NCBI GenBank assembly: GCA_015146655.1
Contig: VKHL01000026.1
Location: 62,001-126,000, forward strand
Direction: 5' to 3'
Length of the DNA: 64,000 bases
Source of the DNA: Ochromonas danica
Taxonomy: Eukaryota > Sar > Chrysophyceae > Chromulinales > Chromulinaceae
Shown: positions 29,844 through 40,983 of the stretch, in pieces
Numbering within the stretch: the stretch's first letter is position 1
Layout of the letters: every line of letters starts with the position of its first letter
Made by a program: the position numbers and the translations under genes
Notes under the pieces: generated by a model
Databases searched by the model: none
What the model saw: the letters and a program-made list of their open reading frames with translations, nothing else
What the model was told of the DNA's origin: nothing

Positions 29844-31398
29844 ATTAAAGATGAAAACTGAACTATAAAGTTAGATGGCAAACTTCAATGAAGATTTAAG
29901 AGCAGGTTAAGATTGTGATTCTGCCTGGCCTTCAGAAATTCTTTCTGCTTCGCACGAAGTTGAAAAAGAAGGCTTGCTGCCTCGTCTCTCTCCACTCTCT
30001 GGCCAGTCTGATGGGACGAGACAGATGGTCCAAGTCAGTGGAAGAAGTTCGGATCGCTTGTCAACGTGGCCTTGTGGTTGGTTGTTGAATGCGAGCAGGA
30101 GGCGAGGGGGTGGAGATGGCCTCACTGAGTGGCACGCCGAGGGAGGCGCAGCGGGTCAGCCGGCCCTTCAAGGACACGCACAGGCACAGCACCCGCACAC
30201 ACACCGCCCCACACACCGCACCCAAAAACAGGACCTTTGGAAAAACATGAACCAACCACACCTCCGCCGCGGACTTGATTGATCTTTCATGGCCATGCTC
30301 TCCAGAAACAAGATTTTTTGCAAGAAAAGAAGGACGAGGACATCCCTATTAATATCCAGACATCCCGAAAGAGCTAGAGGATCGATTGAAAGTTGCTATA
30401 TCGTACGAAAATGGACCGTTAAGAAAGCTGCGAGCAAGGAGGGTCTTCACTTTGGAAAGGTGCAAAGGTGAGTAGCAAGAACGCCGTTCAACTTACTGAA
30501 TAATGAAGTAATCAATCACAAGACGAAAAAGTCTGCAGGGCAATTGAGGATGGTGGTGACGGAAACGTGCTCATGGGGCTTCGCTTGGGGCTCTTACAAC
30601 ACTAACACCAAGTGACAGGAGAAAATAGCTTGCAACAAAGCCCTGATGATGTCGGACCAATGCTTCAATAGCACGGCTTTCTATTGGAAGGCGACATTAC
30701 AGATCCGGCAGGGTTTTCGTGGTCGTCCATGAAAAGAGAGTTATTTAACAAACTCAATTATGCTCTTTTCATCCCAAGGGTGGCTGCGCGAAGACCAGGA
30801 CCTGCGGTGGTCCATTTTGTGCAGAGACTGTTCCGGGGGACAAAGATTCGCTTTCCAATTGACTTCCTGGTCCTGAGAAATATTGTCGGTTCATTTTTTT
30901 GCCCTAACTGCAAAGATTTCTGTGGGAAACATCAAGAGTTCTCTCATTCCAAGAAGTAGGTTGATAAGTAAACTGCTCCCCTTGACTGACTTCAACTCCT
31001 TTCGGCTCTAGCATGTAATAGCTAAAAGGAGCTCATTTTATCAATTCAGCATCTGCTACTTTGAAAGTATAGACCAGCGGATGCAGGAAAACTGACAGTC
31101 TAGGCATAACTTTCCTCACTCTGAATTGACTTTTGATCTCCAGCCATTCGTATTTCGGGATTTTCGTTTAGCGCGATTTTCGGGATTTTCGGGATAAAAC
31201 GCGCAGCCAACAAACCACATGGAAAATGACTTGTCAAACGCGTTTTATCGCCACGAAAATCCCGAAATACGAAAGGCTCCGACTTCATGAGTCCCAAAAT
31301 ACCAAATTCCGAAACTTTCCCCCTGCAGCAGACAAGTGTGGCGCCTTGCCTTGCTTGCATCCACAGACAATCGAAACCAATTGATCGATTTGATTAAT
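29844..31398. other. Long divergent intergenic region, no convincing gene
   Basis: This is 1555 bases between outward-facing genes. 30060-30250 is unusually GC-rich with CACACACCGCCCC-type repeats. An open frame of 91 codons at 30684-30959 (+) has two CxxC-like cysteines (FFCPNCKDFC) but no recognisable family. A palindrome lies at 31147-31273. Confidence 0.4.
31147..31273. repeat. Large interrupted palindrome upstream of the tandem-repeat gene
   Basis: The outer arms, 31147-31167 and 31253-31273, are perfect 21-bp inverted repeats. Inner arms GATAAAACGCG (31193-31203) and its complement (31239-31249) add a second stem around a 35-base loop. The left half also contains two further GATTTTCGGG copies. 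It ends 125 bp before the start codon at 31399. Confidence 0.85.
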
Positions 31399-34272
31399 AT
31401 GCTGTCCGTGCTAAGAATGAAGAGTGTCCTACAATACGCCCCATCCTCTCGTCGCTTCTGCTCCTTCCTTGCTCGTTTGAATAAAACTTCATCTCATGGT
31501 GAATTTTCTTCATTAACCTCGAGCTGCTATGGTTTTCGTCCCTCTGTTGGCTTCGGACTTCGTCTCAAGCACACCTTTGTTGGAAATAGAGATGATCGCA
31601 TGGGAAGCAAGTGGTCCAAATCGGAATTAACGTTTGCTAAAAATGAAAAAAATGGTGGAAAACTTGTTAATGTATCTCCAGAGGACGTGATCCAGCGTTT
31701 GCGGGAGTTGAAATCAGCAAACCGTAGTTCGACCAGGGATTTAGAAGCTATAGTGAAGTGCTTGAAAGATTTGTCATTTCAGTCGAGAGAAAATGTGTTC
31801 ACGCTGAACGAATGGCTTCCTTGGTTAGAAGTGAAGGCAGAACAGCTGCCCTCGAGCAAAATTGGGACCTGGATAAGTTCATTAAGTCGCCTAGGCTTAC
31901 ATGGTCGTGATTCGAGGCATAAGGCGTTGATCTCGCAAACATTGAAGAAGCTGTGTGCAACAGAGGGTTTATCTGGCAAGGAACTAAGCCTGGGATTGAC
32001 TGGTCTTCGCCTTGCGCAAATTCAAAGTGCTGATTTTCCTCCCGGGTTGGAGATGTCGTTGTCAAAGGCGGTTCAAAGATTAGCCAATGGCAATGAGTTA
32101 GACTGCGCTAGCATTTCAAACATCTTGGTCGCTCTGCCGAAGTTGGGTTTGACTGCTGGATTTATCACCCCAGAAACGAGAATCATTTTATTGGAGAAGC
32201 TCCGATCTGATGAAGGAAATGCAAAACCACGTTATTTGGCAGCATCCATACATTCTTTGGGACTAGTGGTTGTATCGGGGAGTATGCTGGAAGAATCGGA
32301 ACGCCGGATAGTGGATGCACTGGTGTGCAAAACAGTGAAGACGATGGGCACTAGTGACAGTGTCTCAACGAAAGCAATTGGTAACCAGGGCTTAAGTGGC
32401 CCAACAGCTCAAGAAGTAGCGATTATGCTTCATGGGTTAAGCAAAATGTTATTTCAATGGGGTACATTATCAGAGGCTGCTCGTAACAGTTTAGAGGGAG
32501 CTATTGAATATCGAGCAAAGGATCTCAATAGTCAAGGTTTGGCGATGGTGCTTCATGGGTTAGGTGGTATGTCCTGTGGATGGGGTACACTATCAGAGGT
32601 GTCTCGTAACAGTTTAGAGGGAGCTATTGAATATCGAGCAAAGGATCTTACTCCCCGAGAATTGGCTATGGCATTTCATGGGTTAGGCGATATGTCTTGT
32701 GAATGGGGTACATTATCGGAGGCTACTCGTAACAGTTTAAAAGGAGCTATTGAATATGGTGGAAAGAATCTGAACAGCCTTCAAATAGCGATGGTGCTTC
32801 ATGGGTTAGGCGTTATGTCATGTGAATGGGGTACATTAGCAGAGGCTGCTCGTAATGGTTTAGAAGGAGCAATTGAATATCGAGCAAAGGATCTAACTCC
32901 TCAACAAATTGCAATGGTGCTTGATGGGTTAGGTGGTATGTCATGTGAATGGGGTACATTATCAGAGGCTGTTCGTAACAGTTTAGAGGGAGCTATTGAA
33001 TATGGTGGAAAGAGTCTGAACAGCCTTCAAATAGCGATGGTGCTTCATGGGTTAGGCGTTATGTCATCTAAATGGGTTACATTATCAGAAGCCACTCGTA
33101 ACAGTTTAGAAGGAGCAATTGAATATCGAACAAAGGATCTTACTCCTCAACAAATTGCAATGATGTTTCGTGGGTTAGGTGGTATGTCCTGTGGATGGGG
33201 TACATTATCAGAGGCTGTTCGTAACAGTTTAGAAGGAGCTATTGAATATCGAGCAAAGGATCTAACTCCTCAACAAATTGCAATGGTATTTCATGGTTTA
33301 GGTGGTATGTCATGTGAATGGGGTACATTATCAGAGGCTATTCGTAATGGTTTAGAAGGAGCTATTGAATATGGTGGAAAGGATCTGAACAGCCAGGAAA
33401 CAGCAATGTTGCTTTATGGGTTAAGGAAAATGTCATGTAAATGGGGTACATTATCAGAGGCTGCTCGTAACAGTTTAGAAGGAGCTATTGAATATCGAGC
33501 AAAGGATCTCAATAGTCAAGGTTTGGCAATGGTGCTTCATGGGTTAGGCGTTATGTCGTGTGAATGGGTTACATTATCAGAAACTGTTCGTAATGGTTTA
33601 TTTCGAGCAATTGAATATCGAGCAAAGGATCTAACTCCTCAACAAATTGCAATGATATTTCATGGGTTAGGCGGTATGTCATGTGAATGGGGTACATTAT
33701 CAGAGGCTATTCGTAATGGTTTAGAAGGAGCTATTGAATATGGTGGAAAGAATCTGAACAGCCATCAAATAGCGATGGTGCTTCATGGGTTAGGCGTTTT
33801 GTCATCTAAATGGGGTACATTATCAGAGGCCACTCGTAACAGTTTAGAAGGAGCAATTGAATATCGAGCAAAGGATCTCAATAGTCAAGGTTTGGCAATG
33901 ATGTTTCGTGGGTTAGGTGGTATGTCCTGTGAATGGGGTACACTATCAGAAGCCACTCGTAACAGTTTAGAAGGAGCTATTGAATATCGAGCAAAGGGTC
34001 TTACTCCTCAACAAATTGCAGTGGTGTTTCATGGTTTAGGCGGCATGTCATGCTTGTGGGATAAAATGCCATCCGCAGCGCGCAATACTTTAGAAGCAGC
34101 TTTAGAGTTTGCAGCAAAAGATCTTACTGGTCAAGATTTGTCCTTGGTGTTGCATGGCTTTGCCGGTATGCTAGTTGAGAGGGATACTCTGTCGAAGGGT
34201 GTTCGTTTGGGCTTGGAGGAAGGTTTAAAGAAGCACAAGGAAGTTGCAAAGCGCTTCTTTCCAGAACTCTAG
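31399..34272 (+). CDS. Mitochondrial OPR-like helical repeat protein with 15 units of 41 residues
   Basis: Single exon, 957 residues from the ATG at 31399. The N-terminus (MLSVLRMKSVLQYAPSSRRF) is basic and Ser-rich, as in mitochondrial presequences. Residues about 334-948 are fifteen 41-residue helical repeats with the core LTPQQIAMVFHGLGGMSCEW then GTLSEAVRNSLEGAIEYRAK. The L..Q.IA..L.GL..M pattern resembles octotricopeptide (OPR)/heptatricopeptide repeats that bind organelle RNA; the RNA role is inferred. Residues 1-333 contain older, diverged helical repeats (WISSLSRLGLHG, NILVALPKLGL). No RAP domain is seen at the C-terminus. An in-frame GTG at 31336 is not a likely start. The RNA target cannot be told. 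Confidence 0.8.
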   Translation: MLSVLRMKSVLQYAPSSRRFCSFLARLNKTSSHGEFSSLTSSCYGFRPSVGFGLRLKHTFVGNRDDRMGSKWSKSELTFAKNEKNGGKLVNVSPEDVIQRLRELKSANRSSTRDLEAIVKCLKDLSFQSRENVFTLNEWLPWLEVKAEQLPSSKIGTWISSLSRLGLHGRDSRHKALISQTLKKLCATEGLSGKELSLGLTGLRLAQIQSADFPPGLEMSLSKAVQRLANGNELDCASISNILVALPKLGLTAGFITPETRIILLEKLRSDEGNAKPRYLAASIHSLGLVVVSGSMLEESERRIVDALVCKTVKTMGTSDSVSTKAIGNQGLSGPTAQEVAIMLHGLSKMLFQWGTLSEAARNSLEGAIEYRAKDLNSQGLAMVLHGLGGMSCGWGTLSEVSRNSLEGAIEYRAKDLTPRELAMAFHGLGDMSCEWGTLSEATRNSLKGAIEYGGKNLNSLQIAMVLHGLGVMSCEWGTLAEAARNGLEGAIEYRAKDLTPQQIAMVLDGLGGMSCEWGTLSEAVRNSLEGAIEYGGKSLNSLQIAMVLHGLGVMSSKWVTLSEATRNSLEGAIEYRTKDLTPQQIAMMFRGLGGMSCGWGTLSEAVRNSLEGAIEYRAKDLTPQQIAMVFHGLGGMSCEWGTLSEAIRNGLEGAIEYGGKDLNSQETAMLLYGLRKMSCKWGTLSEAARNSLEGAIEYRAKDLNSQGLAMVLHGLGVMSCEWVTLSETVRNGLFRAIEYRAKDLTPQQIAMIFHGLGGMSCEWGTLSEAIRNGLEGAIEYGGKNLNSHQIAMVLHGLGVLSSKWGTLSEATRNSLEGAIEYRAKDLNSQGLAMMFRGLGGMSCEWGTLSEATRNSLEGAIEYRAKGLTPQQIAVVFHGLGGMSCLWDKMPSAARNTLEAALEFAAKDLTGQDLSLVLHGFAGMLVERDTLSKGVRLGLEEGLKKHKEVAKRFFPEL
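32398..34242 (+). repeat. Fifteen tandem 123-bp coding units
   Basis: Units follow without gaps at exactly 123 bp. Units 2-14 are very similar at the DNA level, and the first and fifteenth are more diverged. Variation is concentrated at a few codons (helix A positions 3-7 and 10-12, and the GG/GV, CE/CG/SK pairs). Units fall into DLTPQQ, NLNS-Q and DLNSQG classes in an alternating mosaic. Confidence 0.93.
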
Positions 34273-35265
34273 TACTCCATATCAAGGGTGTCGGGTAATG
34301 AGAATTGAGATTTTTGTGGATATTCTGTAATGCACCTCTTACGCTTCTCTTGTTGCCAACATCAGTGCTTCGACACATCATTCAAGCCTGCATAAATGAA
34401 AGAAAAGTAAGTATTTTGGTTGCTTGTTGGGTTTTGGACTGTCTGAAAAGTGGAAGCCAGTGGCCTTTCCCCATGGTACAACAGCCCAACGACAGCATTA
34501 CTAGTTACTGGGAGTTTACTGTTGTTGCGTAAAGTCATTTCAAACTCAAAAGCTACCAGTTTTGTTCCTGAACAACATTCACTGTCGACATAGATTTCTG
34601 ATTTTGTAAAGCACTGGAATCACCGATTAGTGTTTAAAAGATCTATGGAAAAAGAAGCACACTTTCATTGCGTTATCAACAAATCATTCCAGTGCCACTG
34701 GTGCTATTGTTAGAAATAAACTTGCTGAAATCAAAAGTTTGCACATATAGCACAGTCTGCTTTTCACTGCTAGAAATCGCTCACCAAGCAGCGAGGCAAC
34801 CAAGCTTACCATTCCAGCTTAGTTCGTCTCTAACTACCACACGCTCACAGTTATCAGTCGATGCAGACAAGGGAATTTAACGAAAAGCAGAAGCTGAAGC
34901 GATTAACACAACAATTTTTAAAAGAAAACCAATCCCTCGATGTTGTTCAACCAGCTGAATTTCAGATTGATCATAACCTCAGCTCAACTCATCCAATGCA
35001 GACATGACATATGAACAACGTGTTGTCCTTATTTTCTTAAATATAGTCAGATAAAACGTTTGATTTCTTCATCATTGACCAAATAAAATTCCCATTTCTT
35101 TTCTTCATCAGCTCAACGCAACTAGATTTGCACTCCCGAATAGAGCGCTTAAAATTTTACTGTGCTCTTCACTAACAAACCTTGCTCTCTCTTGGATTAT
35201 TCTACGCCTCTAGACTTGAAGGCAACATCAATATTCGGCCATTTAAGGGGATGATATATGTGGTA
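34273..35265. other. Intergenic between convergent genes, no gene recognised
   Basis: These 993 AT-rich bases contain only short frames without a codon pattern or recognisable motif. They include the 3' UTRs of the repeat protein and of the sulfotransferase-like gene. Confidence 0.4.
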
Positions 35266-36384
35266 TTATTGTGGTGCCGTATCGCAATCTACGAAAATGC
35301 CTCGAGCCATCAGATTATGCACCTGATTGTCCAGTTCGACCAACAAACTTTTGTTCCTGAATAGTATGTTATAGTCCAATAGCTCCACCGTGAAGCTCTT
35401 CCTTCTTAACAGGTCGGCCGAGGCATTGGAATAGAACGTATGCAGGAGATATCGATCATCGAAGTCTCTTCGGATTCGATCACTCAGATCTCTCAATGGA
35501 TACAAAAGAGATGTTCTCATGGGAAATTCATATATCCGACCTTCATACTCACTCACCAACTTTCCCAAGCCTTGCATATTGTCAATACTGGTATTGACGG
35601 AACAACCGCGTCGAAAAGCCCAATCACGAACTGCAACCAGTACCTCATAAGATTTCCATGGCGGAGACTCATTCTCTCGTTTTTTCTGCACAAAGCTAAT
35701 ATTCTGACAATCTATTCGTATTATCTCACATAGTAATACCTCTGCAATGTCTTTCTCAGCAGCCTCAGCACCAGCATAATCAATGAGGGATAAAGCATCC
35801 AAACCAAAGACCTCCTCATATCTTTGCAATATCTCCAATATGTCCAATCCATACCCTTCACGAGCACTATCATAACGTATGGTAAAGAAGCTAGAGAAAG
35901 AACGGAGTCTGGAGAGAGACTTCTTGGCCTGCTCGACATAGGCAGAAAAGAGACGTTGGAACCAATCCCGATAGACGGCAACAACACGAATCTGCACTCT
36001 TCCCTCCTGAAGACTCTTGCTATGATACAGTAAAAACTCTTCCAAGCGACGGATGGAAGCAACGTCCAGTTCGTCAAAGGTTTCAGAGGAGAGGATGATG
36101 TTCTCATGTCGGAGGCATGAATGAATCCGTGTCATTGACTCCATGCTATGGTTGAGCGGATGGTTATGCTTGAGAGCTTTGGCAAAGTCATGGTGTGACT
36201 TGATATAATTTCCTGCCCAACACACTCCAAGTTTGGAAAGGTGGGGACGAAGTGCAGTCAGTACGGTCTGTATGTGTGTGGATCCTGTCTTATGAGGACC
36301 AACATGAAGATAGACTGTGCGAGAGGACGATATAGAGAAAAGAAAGGGTAGACAGAGTAAAGTGGTCAAAATGGAAACTTGCAT
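35266..36384 (-). CDS. Sulfotransferase-like Golgi enzyme
   Basis: Single exon, 372 residues. The start at 36384 gives a signal-anchor (MQVSILTTLLCLPFLFSISS) followed at once by the PAPS 5'-phosphosulfate loop YLHVGPHKTGSTHIQT. The 3'-phosphate site is probably YRDWFQRLFSAY, with the R-x7-S spacing of the family. Sulfotransferases of this class use PAPS to sulfate carbohydrates or proteins in the Golgi lumen; several N-glycosylation sites agree with that. The substrate cannot be predicted. The frame is open upstream to 36426 without an ATG. Other P-loop carbohydrate-modifying enzymes are less likely. Confidence 0.8.
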   Translation of the reverse strand: MQVSILTTLLCLPFLFSISSSRTVYLHVGPHKTGSTHIQTVLTALRPHLSKLGVCWAGNYIKSHHDFAKALKHNHPLNHSMESMTRIHSCLRHENIILSSETFDELDVASIRRLEEFLLYHSKSLQEGRVQIRVVAVYRDWFQRLFSAYVEQAKKSLSRLRSFSSFFTIRYDSAREGYGLDILEILQRYEEVFGLDALSLIDYAGAEAAEKDIAEVLLCEIIRIDCQNISFVQKKRENESPPWKSYEVLVAVRDWAFRRGCSVNTSIDNMQGLGKLVSEYEGRIYEFPMRTSLLYPLRDLSDRIRRDFDDRYLLHTFYSNASADLLRRKSFTVELLDYNILFRNKSLLVELDNQVHNLMARGIFVDCDTAPQ

Positions 36385-37316
36385 GAGAGAAAATGAGTCA
36401 AATATGACCTTGTCCTGTCCCCACAACCTTCATCCTCCTATTTTCTCTTATCCAACCTCCTCCTATTCGCTTATTCACTTACTTATTCTCTTGCCCTCAA
36501 TGCGGATACGCCAACACTAACAAAATACACTGATGAGTCTCCAAACGCTGATTTTAACCAATTCAAATTCATTGAATTAGCAGGCCAACATTCTTTGCTG
36601 TCGACAACCCATGATCTGCGACAACATACAATTGTCGTGGACGTTGAATTAAAGTTTGCTCGCTCTCAGGCGAAGTTCCTCACAGGCGACAGGTGATCCC
36701 TAAGCCATGAAGGACAGCCATGGGGTCACCATACTGCGTGCCTCAGACCAAATCACTCATGTTTCATATTTACTTCCAATCACTCCAATTAGGCTCCAAA
36801 CTTCCAGATTAAAGTGCCTGGCTGCTGCTATAACCCAACTCCACAAGTCTGGAAGTACAAGTAGCCAACTAACTCTTGCAAAAGATATTAACTGGCATTA
36901 CAAATATATGTATGCATACAAACAATGTATGCAGTCGAATCAGCTTTCTTGTGAGAAGCATAGCATACCGTGAATGCTTCTTATTCATTGATTGCCAACC
37001 TTAACGTCATAGAAGAGCTGCTGTGGAAGGTAGGCACACAGTTATGCCCAGAATTACTGTAATGGCTCGAGTTGTTACCATTTTCAGTGAAAGACATTAC
37101 ACTATCATGGAGTTCTTACTGATTTATATAGAAAACAGACTGCAGTTATCTCTCCACTAAAGTTATTGAAACGCTTTGACTGGAAGGAAAGTAGCAATCG
37201 CCAGTCAAGATCATAAAGGACAGCTAATAATCAATAATCCACACAAATACACAAACATCATATCATACAGATAAGGGGCTAAAAATGACGGCATTCCCAT
37301 GCAGTCATTCTTCCAA
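36385..37316. other. Intergenic, no gene recognised
   Basis: This is 932 AT-rich bases between two minus-strand genes. A frame of 88 codons at 36707-36973 (+) has no motif or coding-like composition. No RNA gene or repeat was seen. Confidence 0.4.
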
Positions 37317-40300
37317 TTAGTCTTTATTGAGCACCACCTCCCATATACACCCATCAAGGAGATCCAGCATTTGTCTCACTATATCTTTTACCATAGGTTC
37401 ACTGAATAAAACAAACAAACATTCAAACAGATTAGACTTATTCGCGAGTAGATAAGCAGCATAACACCTACCCAATCTCCACGAGAGAAGTGAAGTGCTC
37501 CTGTTGGGCCATGCTCATCGGTCTTGTAAAGGGACGAACCTCACTGTTCACTTCATCCAGTGGGGCTACGGTACCCAGACAGATCCGCATCACATCCTAT
37601 TGGCATCAATATGCGTAAGAATAACTTCGCCATTATTTGAATATTTCCGTAATTACCTGAATTGTCTTCAGAAACATCGTAATCGGCTGCATGTCAGGCG
37701 TTCTATATAATCAAATTGGTGACAGCAATGAGTATGAAAGTTTGATGAAGTTCACAGAATGGAGAACGTACAGCTTGAGAGCTTCTTTCACGAACCCCTC
37801 CAGCTTTTGTGCATCACCGTCATCAAGTGATTTGCGCATACGACTAAGCAGGTTGTCCATCGATCGCAAGTAGCCCTTTCCATTCCTATCATAGTCAATT
37901 CATACGCTGATAAGTGCAAGGAAAGATAGACCAACACAAGAAAACATACTTTGCATAGCTACCCACAGGAGCTCCAGACTCAACCACTCTGGATGATCTC
38001 CACGGGACCAACAGTTCAGGAGCAAGAGCTATAATACTAGAATAGGCAGTCGAAAGATGCAACTCTGGAAGAAGATCTTGAACTTGGTTGATCAGCGTGT
38101 GCAGAAGCTCATGTTCATAACCTGAAGTCTGAGCAATCTTCTCCACATCTTTCAGCTGATGCAATAATGCTATCCACTGGACGACATAGTACTTCACATC
38201 TAATCAAGGAAAGAAGAAGCTAATGTTACGAACTCAAGGCCGAGAACTGCAATATAAGATTAGCACTCACCTGTGCGTTGTGGCTCTGTACCAGATTTGA
38301 CTCGTGGATCTTGTCGTTTTGTCACACCTTGCACGCAGTCGAAGACCTGCTTCAAGCTGGAGCCATGCAGAGGAAGCGCAAAGCTAATGCGAATACCGTA
38401 CTCGAAATGAAAATACCCAGCGCTGTTGTCCGTTCGGTCGTAGGCAACAATGAGTTGCTTCACTCGATGGAAGATCACATTGTGCTGTGATTTAGCCAAT
38501 GCTTTCAAATAGTTCTCTGATATGATCGCACATGAATAGACATAAGACTGTTTGGCAAGCTCTGCCACTGAGAAATTGCCAGCAGTAGGAATGGCAAGAA
38601 CATTGATCTTTCCTTTGATATCTGTTAAATCATTGGCATCTTGTAAACGAGGAACTAAGAAGATCCACGAATCAATGACAGTTAGCAATTCTTGCGACGG
38701 AGTAGCACGATCTGTGCTATCAATACCAGCACGTCGCAACGAGTGATTGCCGGCTGCGTTGCCGTATAAAACAGTGCTGGCCGTGTTGTTGATTTGTCCA
38801 TCCTCTCGGAAGGATCGACTGGATGAATAACTTCCTCCTCCAATATCTTCAATGCCTTCTTCAATAATCAGATGCGCTGTCTCGTCAACAGTGTCGTTGG
38901 TTGAAATGTTCGCATTGACTTCTTTCCTTGGACTGGGTCTCACATTGACACCACCTCTCGAAGTGGATCTTATCGCTGCCATAGTGCTATGTATGGGATG
39001 GCCACCAGTTACACCATTGGTATTAACCACTGAACAAGAGAACACATCATTCTTTAATACCACTGAGCGGTAAGAGATCTTGTATCCTTCACGATATTCT
39101 GGTTCAGTCTCCAGTACAGGTTCTTGGAAGGCTTTGCGTGAAATATGATCCGCTAGACGCTCTAAACAAGATCTCTTCTCCGTGCTTTGCGCATCTAGAA
39201 AAGATTTTGTTGAGAGGAAAGACTTGGTAATGAATCGAGGAGCACGGCGTTGAACAAGTTGGTTACTGCTTCCTTCTCGACCATCAACTGAACTGCCCCC
39301 GGCATTCATCATGCTATTATTAGAACGGCGTTGATACAAAATTGTAGTCTGAACTTTAAGCTTCCATCCTTCACCAGCATTGCTATCACAAGAGAGAATG
39401 GAGATACCTGGACTATTGTGCGCACAGTCATAGAGAAGCAGAAGAAGAATGACTTCCAAGATAGCCTGAGGGCCTGTGATGCTCACCTACAGAAGCACAG
39501 TAAGGTGTGTAACTCAACTTGACAGGAATAGAACAGAAATGATGATCATACCTTTTGAGCATTGTCATCCACATAGAAAGGCAAGCCATGCCCTACAGCA
39601 TGCTCCAACATGGAAATAACGGTATTACATGCTTCTAAAAACATAAACTGTGAAAAGACTGGAACATTTGGTTGTTTCTCATCGTTTTTAATACGAGGAA
39701 GTATATCCAAATCATCTTTGAGAGCATAGCTTAATGCATGGCAGAGATAGTCACTTTCTGCTAAAATTGCTAACTTTTGATTCTCCACAGGCCAACGATG
39801 CAATTCTTGGACTGAGCCACGCTTAGTGAAGGCAATTATTGAAGACTCTGGATCGATATGCTGTTGCTTTAAAGTAAGCTTCAACTTCGCTCGTAGTTGT
39901 GGATGGACGACCATCCGGCAACGACTGATCGCCTCGTCGATCATCTCCGCGGCATAGACTGTATCCTCCACCAATTCTTCTGTGCTCATCGTTGTGCTTT
40001 TAAGACGTTGAAAAGCAGCATAGAATTCATTCTCAGTCAATACACCAAAGGAATGGAAAGTAATGAAACAGCCCAACAACACGATAAGCGCAGGATAAGT
40101 TACGTCCTGATGACACACAAACCACAAGAAATAACGAAGCGATTAAACAACAGAGAGAGCGAGAGAGAGCTTAGCAGAATGCTTACCAGAACCACAAGGA
40201 AGAAAATCCACCAGATGACAAGCTGTACTTTGAATATTGCCATGAAAGCATAGGAGGCGCCAAGATGGGAAAACATTTGAATCCCCACTAAGGACACTAC

Positions 40301-40681
40301 AACAAAGAGCACTGCAGACTGTGTAGATAATTTGTCCGTGATGGAATAATAGAATGTCAGGATGAGAAAGAGCTCATTGAGGACAAGAGAGGCAGCACTC
40401 CAATAGCACGCGTATTTTCCCTGTGCCTCGCGCACCATATTCCGACCTTTCTCTGTCAAGGTGATTAACAAGAAGTTGAAGACATGAAAGAAGCAGACGA
40501 CTAAAGGAAGTGGATGAAGTGCTTCTTGGTCATGGTCTGAGAAGTAATGGCTATCACCAATGGTGAGGTAAAGGTTGAGCCAAAGAAAGGCTAAAATAAA
40601 TTGCAATAAGGCAAGAAAGAAAACACGACGATGAGAGAGTTCTTTCCATTTCCATAGTCGATAATTCTGATAGCTAGGCAT
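37317..40681 (-). CDS. Eight-exon multi-pass membrane protein, function unknown
   Basis: Exons 40187-40681, 39552-40106, 38271-39486, 37950-38199, 37772-37885, 37657-37702, 37472-37596 and 37317-37401 join in frame to give 961 residues. The N-terminal 190 residues contain five or six membrane segments (VFFLALLQFILAFLWL, PLPLVVCFFHVFNFLLITL, then DVTYPALIVLLGCFITF). A large soluble part follows with a Ser/Asn-rich stretch (NNSMMNAGGSSVDG) and a more ordered C-terminus (KYYVVQWIALLHQLKDVEKI to VRQMLDLLDGCIW). I recognise no family. The joint conservation of frame over seven introns, all GT-AG and 50-80 nt apart from one, is the main support for the model. The C-terminal small exons are the most intron-dense stretch of the window. 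Confidence 0.7.
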
Positions 40682-40983
40682 AACAAAATAAAGATGGAAG
40701 ACAGTACTGGACCGACTGCTTCCTTCAGAGTGAATTGCTCTTGTATTGACAACAAAGCACCTTGAGGAACAAATATGTGAGTTATAACTATGAAATTAAC
40801 AGTTTATGAGGTCAGAAAGGCAGTTTCATTCCTCTTGCGACAAATCCGGCGGAAATGAACGTGTTGGCGGGATGAACGTGTTGATAAACGCGTTTCCTCC
40901 TGCTCTAGCAGTTCAATCTTTGTCACTTTTGGATTTCATTTCATAGTCATATTTCTAACAGTTGAAAGATTTCTGAAGTCATT
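40682..40983. promoter_or_regulatory. Divergent promoter with a 12-bp direct repeat
   Basis: These 302 bases separate two outward-facing starts. ATGAACGTGTTG occurs at 40855-40866 and again at 40872-40883. The two are 17 bp apart and separated by GCGGG. Confidence 0.45.

Noticed and set aside
30684-30959. A 91-codon frame with a CxxC-like motif
   Set aside because: No family is recognisable and the composition does not look coding.
31147-31273. Palindrome as a clear MITE
   Set aside because: I cannot see target-site duplications or a second copy in the window, so only the inverted repeat itself is claimed.
32398-34242. Array of regular 123-bp repeats as a CRISPR or satellite
   Set aside because: The period is a multiple of three, the frame is open throughout, and the protein repeat is a plausible helical hairpin. 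There are no unique spacers.
36707-36973. An 88-codon frame in a long spacer
   Set aside because: There is no motif, the codon use is low in complexity, and the length is within chance for AT-rich DNA.
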